The notes under the pieces: model-generated
What the model saw: the letters and a program-made list of their open reading frames with translations, nothing else
Database searches by the model: none
What the model was told of the DNA's origin: nothing
NCBI GenBank assembly: GCA_903918645.1
Contig: CAIXFH010000192.1
Location: forward strand, 53,445 to 117,444
Length of the DNA stretch: 64,000 nt
Reading direction: 5' to 3'
Source of the DNA: an uncultured Actinomycetes bacterium
Lineage (GTDB): Bacteria; Actinomycetota; Actinomycetes; S36-B12; CAIYMF01
Made by a program: the position numbers and the translations under genes
Part shown: piece after piece, positions 19,441-27,690 of the stretch
Position numbering within the stretch: the first letter of the stretch is position 1
How the letters are laid out: every line of letters starts with the position of its first letter

Positions 19441-20907
19441 ATGACTATCGACATGAGCGCCGGGATCCCGGGCATCGATCGCAATGTGACGACCTCAGTT
19501 CCACTCGACGGCAAGGCTGTCACCGGCTCCGCCTCGATCGAGGTTCGCGCGCCGTACGACGGTGCACTCCTGGGATCTGTGCCCTCTCTTACTGCTGCCG
19601 ACGTCGATATCGCCGTAGCCGCCGCGAAGAAGGCGCTGCACGAACAGCCGCTGCCGCAGTGGCGCCGTGCTGAGATCCTCGATCGGGCAGCCACCGTGTT
19701 GGCTGAACGTCAAGAGGAGTTTGCTCGCTGCATCGCGCTCGAGGCGGCGAAGCCAATCCGCACGGCGCGTGCTGAGGCACAACGTGCAGTGAGCACCATG
19801 CAGTTCAGTGCAGCCGTCGCGCGTTCCCTTGCAGGAGAGATGGTTCCGCTGGAAGCCTCTGCCGCGGGCGAGGGCAAGATCGGCTTCCTTATGAAGGTGC
19901 CGATCGGTGTTGTTGGCGCGATCGCCCCCTTCAATTTTCCGCTGAACCTCGTGGCCCACAAGCTGGGCCCAGCCATCGCGGCTGGATGTCCGGTAGTCCT
20001 CAAGCCCGCGAGCCAGACCCCCTTCTCATCGATTCTCTTCGCTCGGTTGCTGCTTGAGGATGCCGGGCTGCCGGCTGGGTACTTGCACGTGGTTACTGGG
20101 CCGGGTTCTGTGGTGGGCAATGCGCTCGTCGATCACGACGACGTTGCACTGATCACGTTCACTGGCTCGCCAGAGGTCGGATGGGCGATCCGATCGCGCG
20201 CGCCACGTAAGCGGGTCGGCCTCGAACTCGGCAACAACGCACCGCTCATCCTCGAAGCCGATGGCGATTGGCGTTCGGCCGTGGCCAAGGTCAAGACCGC
20301 TGGGTTCAGCCACGCTGGCCAGTCGTGCATCTCCACGCAGCGATTGCTCGTGCACTCGTCCATCGCAGATGACGTCGTTGCCGAACTCACCGCGGCCATC
20401 AACACCTTGGTCGTCGGCGACCCGCTTGACGAGGCCACCGATGTCTCAGCGCTGATCTCGACCAGCGAGCGAGATCGAGTGGCTTCTTGGGTTGACGAAG
20501 CGCGAGCCGAGGGCGCCACAGTGACCACCGGCGGCGAGATCGGCGCAGACGGCGTGCTGCGTCCGACTTTGGTCGTCGACGCCACACCGCAGATGAAGGT
20601 GTGCTCGCAGGAGGTGTTCGGACCTGTTGTGGCCGTCACTCGATATGACGACTTCGACGATGCGCTCGCCATGGCTAATGACACTCGTTATGGCTTGCAA
20701 GCCGGCGTGTTCACCGCTGATCTCAACAAGGCGCTGAAAGCGGCTCGCACCCTTGACTTCGGGGGCGTTCTCATCAACGAGGTGCCTACGTGGCGCGCCG
20801 ATCAGCAGCCCTACGGCGGCTTGCGCGATTCCGGCAACACGAGAGAGGGCCCGGCCTACTCGGTCCGCGAGATGACCGAGGACCGCTTGATCATCCTCAC
20901 GGGTTGA
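19441..20907 (+). CDS. NAD(P)-dependent aldehyde dehydrogenase
   Basis: A 488-residue ALDH-superfamily enzyme oxidising an aldehyde to the acid. Visible: cofactor-binding GAIAPFNFPLNLVAHKLGPA, the FTGSPEVGWAI Rossmann segment, the general base Glu in GLELGNNAPLI, the nucleophile Cys in FSHAGQSCISTQR, and the CSQEVFGPVVAV segment. The ELGNNAP form, with Asn where many family members have Gly, is like the lactaldehyde or phosphonate-type subgroup more than betaine or retinal enzymes, but the substrate is not determinable. It sits 78 bases after the prolyl oligopeptidase gene and could belong to the same transcript, with amino-acid or polyamine breakdown as a possible context. Confidence 0.9.
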   Translation: MTIDMSAGIPGIDRNVTTSVPLDGKAVTGSASIEVRAPYDGALLGSVPSLTAADVDIAVAAAKKALHEQPLPQWRRAEILDRAATVLAERQEEFARCIALEAAKPIRTARAEAQRAVSTMQFSAAVARSLAGEMVPLEASAAGEGKIGFLMKVPIGVVGAIAPFNFPLNLVAHKLGPAIAAGCPVVLKPASQTPFSSILFARLLLEDAGLPAGYLHVVTGPGSVVGNALVDHDDVALITFTGSPEVGWAIRSRAPRKRVGLELGNNAPLILEADGDWRSAVAKVKTAGFSHAGQSCISTQRLLVHSSIADDVVAELTAAINTLVVGDPLDEATDVSALISTSERDRVASWVDEARAEGATVTTGGEIGADGVLRPTLVVDATPQMKVCSQEVFGPVVAVTRYDDFDDALAMANDTRYGLQAGVFTADLNKALKAARTLDFGGVLINEVPTWRADQQPYGGLRDSGNTREGPAYSVREMTEDRLIILTG

Positions 20908-21004
20908 GATAACCGGGCCTTGCAGACCCATCAATCCGCAGTTCACCCGCCTCACTTCGGTGCGTCGAAGCCTCGCTGTCGGTCGTGCCCGTTAGCGTCC
21001 GATT

Positions 21005-22240
21005 GTGCGGTTTCTTCACACGTCCGACTGGCATCTTGGTCGCACGTTCCATCGCGTTGACCTCATCGAGGCGCAACGCGATTTCGTCGACTGGTTGATC
21101 GATCAGGCGGTCGTCCGGGAGGTCGATGCGGTACTGGTCGCAGGCGATGTTTTCGACCGTGCAGTGCCGCCTGTCGAGGCTGTGAACTTGGCCTCGTCCG
21201 CTCTCGAGCGGCTTGCCGCTGCCGGGATCCCGGTGGTCGTCACCGCTGGCAATCACGACTCGGCCACTCGGCTCGGCTTCGGGTCACAGTTGGCTCAGGC
21301 AGCGGGCGTGCATGTGCGTACTCGGCTCGACGACGTTGATCGCCCGGTCACGCTCTCAGACGAGCACGGTGATCTGCACATCTATCCGATTCCTTATCTC
21401 GACCCCGACGTTGTGCACGGAGCACTTGGGGTCGACCGCACGCACGCCGATGTGCTGACCGCCGCGATGGATCGGGTTCGAGCTCACCGTGTAAAGAACC
21501 CAGGACGCGCTGTGGTGGTGGCGCACGCTTTCATTACCGGCGGGCAGGCAAGTGACAGCGAGCGCGATATCCGAGTTGGTGGCGTGCATGACGCGCCCGC
21601 ATCGGCGTTTGATGGCGTCGACTATGTGGCTCTGGGTCATCTACATGGCGCGCAAGTCGTCAATGGATCGACCGCCACCATCCGCTACTCCGGCTCACCA
21701 CTTGCCTACTCGTTCAGCGAGGTTCACCACCGCACGTCAGTGACTGTTGTCGATATTGACGCCGATGGGGCCGTGTCTTTCGAACTCGTTCCAACTCCAG
21801 TTCCGCGACGGCTCGGCGTCGTTTCGGGCCGCCTCGACGACTTGCTCACAGATCCAAACTTCGCTGTCCACGAGGATTCCTGGCTGCACGTCACCCTCAC
21901 TGACGATCGTCGCCCTGAGGCTCCTCTTGCTGCGTTGCGCGCCCGGTTTCCCCATGTGGTGGTAGTCGAGTTCCGACCCGAGGGTGCTGGAGTCAGTGTC
22001 AGCGCTGATATCGCGCGTATGCGCGCTGCGGCCAGTGATCCGGTCGAAGTTGGCCGTGCGTTTCTGGCCTATGTCTGCGGCGGTGAGCCAAGCATCGAGG
22101 AGATGAAGGTACTCGCGCTGGCTGACGAAATGGCTCGGCATGACGGCGAACAGCTGTACGCGTTGCCTGAGTCGGTATCGGTCGACTCGCGCACCTCCGA
22201 CCTGGATCTGTCCGCCGATTCCACAGCAGGTGTCGGATGA
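21005..22240 (+). CDS. sbcD: Exonuclease SbcCD, nuclease subunit D
   Basis: A 411-residue Mre11-type metallophosphoesterase. All phosphoesterase motifs are present: TSDWHLGRTFH, AGDVFDRA, TAGNHDSATRL, VVAHAFITGG and ALGHLHGAQ. With SbcC it forms the complex that cleaves hairpins and processes DNA ends in recombination and repair. Start is GTG 21005, directly before the conserved MRFLHTSDWHLG sequence. Its stop overlaps the sbcC start by four bases (ATGA), the usual arrangement of this pair. Confidence 0.97.
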   Translation: MRFLHTSDWHLGRTFHRVDLIEAQRDFVDWLIDQAVVREVDAVLVAGDVFDRAVPPVEAVNLASSALERLAAAGIPVVVTAGNHDSATRLGFGSQLAQAAGVHVRTRLDDVDRPVTLSDEHGDLHIYPIPYLDPDVVHGALGVDRTHADVLTAAMDRVRAHRVKNPGRAVVVAHAFITGGQASDSERDIRVGGVHDAPASAFDGVDYVALGHLHGAQVVNGSTATIRYSGSPLAYSFSEVHHRTSVTVVDIDADGAVSFELVPTPVPRRLGVVSGRLDDLLTDPNFAVHEDSWLHVTLTDDRRPEAPLAALRARFPHVVVVEFRPEGAGVSVSADIARMRAAASDPVEVGRAFLAYVCGGEPSIEEMKVLALADEMARHDGEQLYALPESVSVDSRTSDLDLSADSTAGVG

Positions 22241-25185
22241 AGCTGCACCGGCTCGCTCTCGCGGCCGTCGGGCCATTCGCCACCGAGTTCGAACTCGATC
22301 TCGACCGCGTATCGGCGAGCGGCTTGTTCTTGCTCGAAGGCCCCACGGGGGCGGGTAAGTCGACGCTGCTCGACGCTGTCACATTCGCTCTGTATGGCGG
22401 TGTGGCTGGGCGATCTGCCAGTAAGGAACGGCTGCATTCGGACATCGGCGGAGACACCGAGCCGTTCGTCGAGCTTGAGTTCTCACTGGCCGGTGTCCGG
22501 CACCGGATTCGGCGCACTCCAACTCACGAGCGGCGCAAGCGCAACGGCTCAGGTACCACCACGGTCCAGTCCAGCGTGCGGTTGTGGCGCAGCCAGCAGG
22601 GCGAGGAGCTGCTGCTCTCGAATCGGGTTCGGGAAGCCGATGATGAAGTCCGTCGGCTGCTTGGCGGGCTGAGTCTTGAGCAGTTCTGCCAGGTTGTCGT
22701 GCTGCCGCAAGGTGAGTTCGCGACCTTCCTCCGCGCCGATGCCGAGCAGCGCCGCGACGTTTTGCAGCGGTTGTTCTCGACCGATCATTACCAAGCGATC
22801 GAGCGCGTGTCCGCCGACCTACGAGTGGCCGCGAACGTTCGGATAGGTAACGCCGATCAGTTGGTTCGAGATGCTGTGGTGGCACTTCGGCAGGTGGCAG
22901 GCGAGGAGTCGTTCGAGGTCGACTCGCTTCTTGATCTCACTGACGATGCGCGAGCCACTCGGCTTGATCTCACTGAAGACATACTGCGCGAAGAACTGTT
23001 GGGGTTGGCGGCGACCGAGCGCTCGACCGACTCCGATCGACAGCAGGCTCGCCAAAGCCTCGAGGCGCTACAGGACCTCAAACGACGCGCTGAGCGGCGC
23101 CGCGAACTCGAGCGTGATCGTGAGTTGCTTCTGGCGCGCAGCGCCGAGATCGAGCAATACGCGCTCGATCTCGATGCCGCCAATCGTGCGCTGGTTCTTG
23201 TTCCGCTTATCGACGAGCATGACCTTGCGCGCGCTGAGGTCGACTCCGTGCTCGCGCGACTCGCTGAGCTGCCGGTCGAATCAGGGCAGTTGGCCGAACT
23301 CGGGCTGCGTGAGCGCGCTACGGAGGCTAGGTCGCAGGCTGCCCAACTCGAAGCTGCCGTACGTGCTGAGTCCGCGCAAACCGAGCGCCGGGTTCAGGTG
23401 GCCGAAGAGAGCAAAGTGCTCGGTGAACTCGTGGCGCAGCGGATCAGTCGCGCCGCTCGAGTCGAGTTGGCGCCGGAATCGATCGCTCAACTGCGCTTCG
23501 ACCGTGACCGCATCCGCATTTTGTCCGCTCGCGAGCCTGATATCCGACTTCGTCGCGATGCCGCGGTGGATCGTCTGGCAGCCTGGTCGACCCTGAATGA
23601 ACTCGAAGACGATGTGGAACTGTGCAGTGACAAACTGCGACTCGCGATCGATGTCGCGCAAGATGCGCGGGGCGCCCACCAGGACGCACTGCACACCCAC
23701 CTTGCCGGGATGGCAGCCGAACTCGCTGCGCAACTTGGCGACGGCGATCCGTGCGCGGTGTGCGGCTCCACTGTTCATCCTGCACTTGCCCAAGGTGCGG
23801 TAGGCCGCGTCGATGAGGCCAGCCTGGCCGAATTCGCTGCCAGTGTTGACGTTGCGGCGCAGCTTCGTCACGTCGCGGATGCAACGCTCGCTGCTGCCCG
23901 CAGCACACTGGCTACCCGTCAGGTTCAAGCTGGCGACAAGGATCCGAGCGCGGAGGTCGCATCGCTCAGCGAGGCCCTCGATGAGGCCCTCGCTGCCCAG
24001 AGTTCCCTTAGTCGTCACGAACTTGCGGTCGTGCAAGCCGAAGCTGATTTCGACTCCGATCGCACCGAGCTTGCTCGACTCGAGGTTGCATCTGCGGCAG
24101 CGCATGACCTCGTGCAGAGACTCACACGCGAGTGTGACGACCACGACCAACTCGTCAGCGCATCCCGCGGTGGATACATCAGCGTGGCCGACCGCCAATC
24201 GGCACTGTTCGAGCAGGCGGATTCACTCGACGAGCGGGCGGTCGTGCTCGGTCGAGCACAGGCGGCTCGAGAGAGATTGCAGCGCGCCCAGTCGGTCCTC
24301 GACTTGGCTGTGCATTCTGGCGGTTTCACTTCCGCGGAGGCAGCCACAGCAGCACGGCTCGACCACGCTAGCCGCACCGAGCTCCAACGTGCGCTCGACG
24401 AGAATCGAGCCGCGTGGGCAGTAGTTAACTCGGGGTTGTCGTCGGCTGAGATCGCTAGTGCACTGCCTGAAATCCCTGATCTAACCGTCGCGTCAGATGC
24501 CTTGGTGCTGGCCGAGACGCGCTATGAAGCGGCTCGTGCTCAGGCAACGGCACTCCGGAGCAGGATCCGCGATGTACACGCGGCACGCGAACACCTGCTG
24601 GCGGCCCAAGATGCCACGGCCAAGATCCGCGACGAAGTTCGCGCGGTGGTGCGGGTAGCCGATGCTGTCACTGGGCTAGGCCGAGTGAATCCACGTCGAA
24701 TGACTCTGTCGACTTACGTGCTTCGTGAGAGATTCGAATCCGTGGTCGCCGCTGCAAGTCATCGACTCGAGCGGATGAGTAGTGGCCAGTTCTCGCTCGA
24801 ACGTGACGAAGCAACCACGGGGGCAAAGAAGGCGGGCCTTGGGCTTGTCGTTTTAGATCAGTGGTCTGGTACTCGTCGCGATACTCGCACGCTGTCGGGC
24901 GGGGAGTCGTTCTACGCGTCACTTGCATTGGCTCTTGGCCTCGCAGATGTCGTCCGCGATGAAGTCGGTGGTGTCGAGCTCGAGACCTTGTTCATTGATG
25001 AAGGCTTTGGATCGCTGGATTCTGAGTCACTAGAGCGGGTCCTTGATGTCATTGACTCGCTGCGTGATGGCGGCCGCGTTGTGGGCATAGTCAGCCACGT
25101 CACTGAACTCAAGGACCGAATCCCTGACCGCATTGAGGTTCGCAAGTTGGTTACTGGCGGGTCGGCCGCTTCAGTCTGCGCGTAG
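22237..25185 (+). CDS. sbcC: Exonuclease SbcCD, ATPase subunit C (SMC-like)
   Basis: A 982-residue Rad50-type ATPase. N-terminal Walker A GPTGAGKSTLLDAVTFALYG, Q-loop region LEQFCQVVVLPQGEFATFL, a long coiled coil interrupted by the zinc-hook motif CAVC near residue 507, and the C-terminal signature LSGGESFYASLALALGLADVV followed by Walker B LETLFIDEGFGSLD. It powers and tethers the SbcD nuclease. Length is typical of actinobacterial SbcC. It overlaps sbcD and is followed by a repeat-rich hairpin region separating it from a convergent gene. Confidence 0.97.
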   Translation: MKLHRLALAAVGPFATEFELDLDRVSASGLFLLEGPTGAGKSTLLDAVTFALYGGVAGRSASKERLHSDIGGDTEPFVELEFSLAGVRHRIRRTPTHERRKRNGSGTTTVQSSVRLWRSQQGEELLLSNRVREADDEVRRLLGGLSLEQFCQVVVLPQGEFATFLRADAEQRRDVLQRLFSTDHYQAIERVSADLRVAANVRIGNADQLVRDAVVALRQVAGEESFEVDSLLDLTDDARATRLDLTEDILREELLGLAATERSTDSDRQQARQSLEALQDLKRRAERRRELERDRELLLARSAEIEQYALDLDAANRALVLVPLIDEHDLARAEVDSVLARLAELPVESGQLAELGLRERATEARSQAAQLEAAVRAESAQTERRVQVAEESKVLGELVAQRISRAARVELAPESIAQLRFDRDRIRILSAREPDIRLRRDAAVDRLAAWSTLNELEDDVELCSDKLRLAIDVAQDARGAHQDALHTHLAGMAAELAAQLGDGDPCAVCGSTVHPALAQGAVGRVDEASLAEFAASVDVAAQLRHVADATLAAARSTLATRQVQAGDKDPSAEVASLSEALDEALAAQSSLSRHELAVVQAEADFDSDRTELARLEVASAAAHDLVQRLTRECDDHDQLVSASRGGYISVADRQSALFEQADSLDERAVVLGRAQAARERLQRAQSVLDLAVHSGGFTSAEAATAARLDHASRTELQRALDENRAAWAVVNSGLSSAEIASALPEIPDLTVASDALVLAETRYEAARAQATALRSRIRDVHAAREHLLAAQDATAKIRDEVRAVVRVADAVTGLGRVNPRRMTLSTYVLRERFESVVAAASHRLERMSSGQFSLERDEATTGAKKAGLGLVVLDQWSGTRRDTRTLSGGESFYASLALALGLADVVRDEVGGVELETLFIDEGFGSLDSESLERVLDVIDSLRDGGRVVGIVSHVTELKDRIPDRIEVRKLVTGGSAASVCA

Positions 25186-25196
25186 TGCTTGCCTGA

Positions 25197-25267
25197 CAGC
25201 GTTGACAGCGTTGACAGCGTTGGCAGCGTTGCCACAGCGTTGCCACAGCGTTGCCACAGCGGCAACG
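25197..25267. repeat. Short tandem repeats forming a hairpin terminator region
   Basis: Between two convergent genes lie about three copies of GACAGCGTT, a GGCAGCGTT variant, then three copies of GCCACAGCGTT-like units, ending in GGCAACG. Each CGTTGCC copy can pair with the single final GGCAACG arm. The repeats look like slippage of one terminator arm. Confidence 0.8.
25249..25267. terminator. Hairpin terminator candidate between sbcC and DUF2510 gene
   Basis: CGTTGCC, loop ACAGC, GGCAACG: a 7-bp perfect stem. No T tract follows, which is common in actinobacteria. It serves two convergent genes, so it may be bidirectional. Confidence 0.55.
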
Positions 25268-25277
25268 GGCGTTCGGG

Positions 25278-25841
25278 CTAGTTACCCAGATGCCAGGTGA
25301 CGTTGCCATGGTCGTCGTCCTGATGCACGATCACGGTGCTTTGGGTACCGGCTGGATCGGTTGCCGTGCACTCGAATGTGTTGTCTGCCGCTACCGGCAC
25401 TGACTCGGGGCAGCGAACGCTGATCGAGGTTTGGCCTTCGCTGGAGAGCACTGCGCTGACCTGTTGCTCGATGCCACGGACGTCGAGTAAGGAACGGTTC
25501 CGCGTGTAGATCAGCGCCATCGCAGCGACCACGATCGCGGTGATGAGCAGGACCACGAACAGCAACGTGAACCAGACTCGGAACCGGTTGGCTTGTGGCG
25601 GCGCCTCGGAGGTCGCAAACGCAGGGACAGCCGAATGATGCCCACCCGGGGGAGCGCTTGGTGCCGCAGGAGTCGGCGGCTGGGGTGGTAGCGGACCTGG
25701 CGCTGCCAGTGGACTAGGAACTGGGGCAGTAAGTGGCAAATGTGTCGAATTAGACCAATTTGTCCCGTTCCACCAGCGCAGCTGCTGCCCGCCGGCCGGA
25801 TCTGGATACCAGCCTGGCTCGGGCAGTGAATCGGTCGTCAC
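25278..25841 (-). CDS. Membrane protein with DUF2510 and DUF4333-like domains
   Basis: A 187-residue protein. N-terminal DUF2510 motif PGWYPDPAGGQQLRWWNGTNWS (two or three conserved Trp), then a Pro-rich linker, one transmembrane helix (TLLFVVLLITAIVVAAMALIY, about residues 90-110), and an extracytoplasmic domain of about 70 residues. That domain (DVRGIEQQVSAVLSSEGQTSISVRCPESVPVAADNTFECTA) matches the DUF4333 pattern with two Cys likely forming a disulfide. Found in many actinobacteria; function unknown. It converges on sbcC and is divergent from the riboswitch-controlled hydrolase. Confidence 0.85.
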   Translation of the reverse strand: MTTDSLPEPGWYPDPAGGQQLRWWNGTNWSNSTHLPLTAPVPSPLAAPGPLPPQPPTPAAPSAPPGGHHSAVPAFATSEAPPQANRFRVWFTLLFVVLLITAIVVAAMALIYTRNRSLLDVRGIEQQVSAVLSSEGQTSISVRCPESVPVAADNTFECTATDPAGTQSTVIVHQDDDHGNVTWHLGN

Positions 25842-25992
25842 GGTGTGAACCTAGCGCGGGGGAGCGTGCTTTCTCCACGTGGTTTCTAAAGGAAGGCTCA
25901 TGATTTTGCCAATTTGTGGAAGTTCACATGCGGGAGGCTGCTCTCACTACTAGCCTGAGCCCGCTTCACGTGAAAGTGGAGTTGCGATCTCG

Positions 25993-26150
25993 GACCGCCG
26001 AATCCCGTCCCCGAGCCTCGTAAGAACCCTAGGACGGGAGTGGGGGAACCACACACGCGACCGGTGAACGTGACCGGTCTTGGGGTGAAGTCGCTCGCGC
26101 GACAGGCCTATTCCTCGGGCCTAACCCGACAGCTCACCTCGCAGGCGGCG
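25993..26150 (+). ncRNA. c-di-AMP riboswitch (ydaO-yuaA class)
   Basis: The region upstream of the wall-hydrolase gene carries the conserved blocks of the ydaO element in order: CGCCGAATCC near 25996, GGGGGAACCA near 26042, CTTGGGGTGAAG near 26079, and ACCCGACAGCTCACCTCGCAGGCG near 26124. Variable stems lie between them. Known role of the class: c-di-AMP binding lowers expression, and in actinobacteria it commonly precedes resuscitation-factor or other wall-lysis genes. The element ends about 10 bases before the start codon, so the ribosome-binding site (GGCGGAGGA) abuts or forms part of the expression platform. Confidence 0.92.
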
Positions 26151-26160
26151 GAGGATCGAC

Positions 26161-26862
26161 ATGGCAAGAGATGTATTTGGGCTGCGCGCAAGTGCTGCCG
26201 TGGGTTCGCTCACTTTTGTGCTGTGCCTCGGTTTGGCGACGACCGGGTCCGCGTCGGCCGCCACAGTGCCCGTGGCGTCATATCCATCGGCCGTATCGGC
26301 GGCGCCCTCGTCCATTGCGATGCCTGTGTTGAAACTGGGCATGCGCAGCGCGGATGTCCGATACGTGCAGATCGTGGTTGGAGTTTTGGCCACCGGTTAC
26401 TACGGAACTGCCACGGTCGCGGCGGTCAAGAAGTTCCAGATCGCCCACAAGATCAAGCCGGCCGACGGTGTTGTTCGCGCGGCCACCTGGACCGTGCTCA
26501 AGCGAGTTGGGGCCGTTCAGGCATCGCGTGCCGCGGCAGCGCGACCCGCAGTGTGGGCCCCGAGCGGGCCGGCCTGGGATGAGTACCCGGCTTGGGTTGA
26601 GGCCTTCGGGATATGCATAGCCAAACACGAGTCATGGGGCTCTGGTCTATGGACGGCTCGTAACCGCTACACCAGCGCTTCGGGTGCATTCCAATTTCTG
26701 GACTCCACGTGGCGGGGGCAGATGGCTCGGGCCGGGGTCAGTGGTTACTCGCGTGCCTACCTCGCGCCTGCGATTGTGCAGGCTCGGGTCTTCGCGTTCA
26801 ACGTGTTCTTCTACCACACGCAAAAGAGCTGGGTTGGCGCCAATTGCGGCTACGGCACCTGA
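26161..26862 (+). CDS. Secreted peptidoglycan-binding, lysozyme-like wall hydrolase
   Basis: A 233-residue secreted protein. Residues 1-36 are a Sec signal ending in ASA. Residues about 58-120 form a peptidoglycan-binding module (LGMRSADVRYVQIVVGVLATGYYGTATVAAVKKFQ). The C-terminal part has a transglycosylase-like fold signature: CIAKHESWGSGLW with the expected catalytic Glu, SASGAFQFLDSTWRG, and a late Cys (GANCGYGT) that may pair with the CIAKHES Cys. It probably cleaves or remodels cell-wall glycan during growth or reactivation. ATG 26161 follows GGCGGAGGA. Control by the c-di-AMP riboswitch directly upstream is strongly suggested by position and by known actinobacterial practice. Confidence 0.88.
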   Translation: MARDVFGLRASAAVGSLTFVLCLGLATTGSASAATVPVASYPSAVSAAPSSIAMPVLKLGMRSADVRYVQIVVGVLATGYYGTATVAAVKKFQIAHKIKPADGVVRAATWTVLKRVGAVQASRAAAARPAVWAPSGPAWDEYPAWVEAFGICIAKHESWGSGLWTARNRYTSASGAFQFLDSTWRGQMARAGVSGYSRAYLAPAIVQARVFAFNVFFYHTQKSWVGANCGYGT

Positions 26863-26936
26863 TCAGTTCGGCCCGTGACGGCCAAAAAATGTGGCTGGCC
26901 TCGTCGAATTGAGGGGCCGTTTGCGGTCAAGGCCAA

Positions 26937-27596
26937 CTAGACCAGGCGCCTGAACACCAGATCAGACACTTCGCGCCCCTGATGTATGCCGGTGCGCTCG
27001 AACTTGGTCATCGGCCGATTCCGGCGCTCGCCCATGTCTGGTGTTGCTCGGGTGAGCAGTGGCTCGGCGGCTAACACCTCGAGCATCACCTCAGCGTAGG
27101 GAGCCCAGTCGGTGGCACAGTGCAAGATGCCATCTGGCGCGAGGCGTTGGGCCATCAGCGTTACCAACTCGGGCCGGATCAAGCGCCGTTTGTGATGCCG
27201 TGCCTTAGGCCAAGGATCTGGGAAGAACACTCGAATCTCCGCCAGCGCTGCCTCAGGTACCTGCTGCCGCAGGAATACCACTGCGTCGTCATGCACGAGA
27301 CGAATGTTGGTGAGTCCGAGCCGCTCGATCGCAAGCAGTAGCTGGGCCACGCCGGGTGTGTGAACGTCGATGGCGATGATCAGGGTTTGCGGGTCGCGCT
27401 GAGCCATCTCGATGGTGGCGTCCCCGACCCCGAAGCCGATCTCCACGACGACCGCATTTGTGGCGCCGCTGGTCAGGCTGAGGACATCGAGGGTGCCAGC
27501 GGGGATCTGCCATTGCGGTAGGAGTCGGTTCAGCGCGTCGAAGTGGGCAGGCGTCATTCGTCCCCGACGGGGATGGAAGGTGCGGATCTCCTGCAT
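26937..27596 (-). CDS. trmB: tRNA (guanine-46-N7)-methyltransferase
   Basis: A 219-residue SAM-dependent methyltransferase. N-terminal EIRTFHPRRGRMTPAH, SAM-binding VVVEIGFGVGDATIEMA, and the family signature IRVFFPDPWPKARHHKRRLI are all clear; the C-terminal RPMTKFERTGIHQGREVSDLVF is the usual ending. It adds a methyl group to G46 in the tRNA variable loop. Minus strand, convergent with the wall hydrolase and divergent from the GGDEF-EAL gene about 95 bases away. Confidence 0.96.
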   Translation of the reverse strand: MQEIRTFHPRRGRMTPAHFDALNRLLPQWQIPAGTLDVLSLTSGATNAVVVEIGFGVGDATIEMAQRDPQTLIIAIDVHTPGVAQLLLAIERLGLTNIRLVHDDAVVFLRQQVPEAALAEIRVFFPDPWPKARHHKRRLIRPELVTLMAQRLAPDGILHCATDWAPYAEVMLEVLAAEPLLTRATPDMGERRNRPMTKFERTGIHQGREVSDLVFRRLV

Positions 27597-27690
27597 GACT
27601 TCGACAGCCTACGGGTTGGCTGGCCGCCCCTGGCTCCATGTGGGTGAGTGCTGACAGGACTCCTGGCTGCCGACAACGCAGTCTCGAAGG

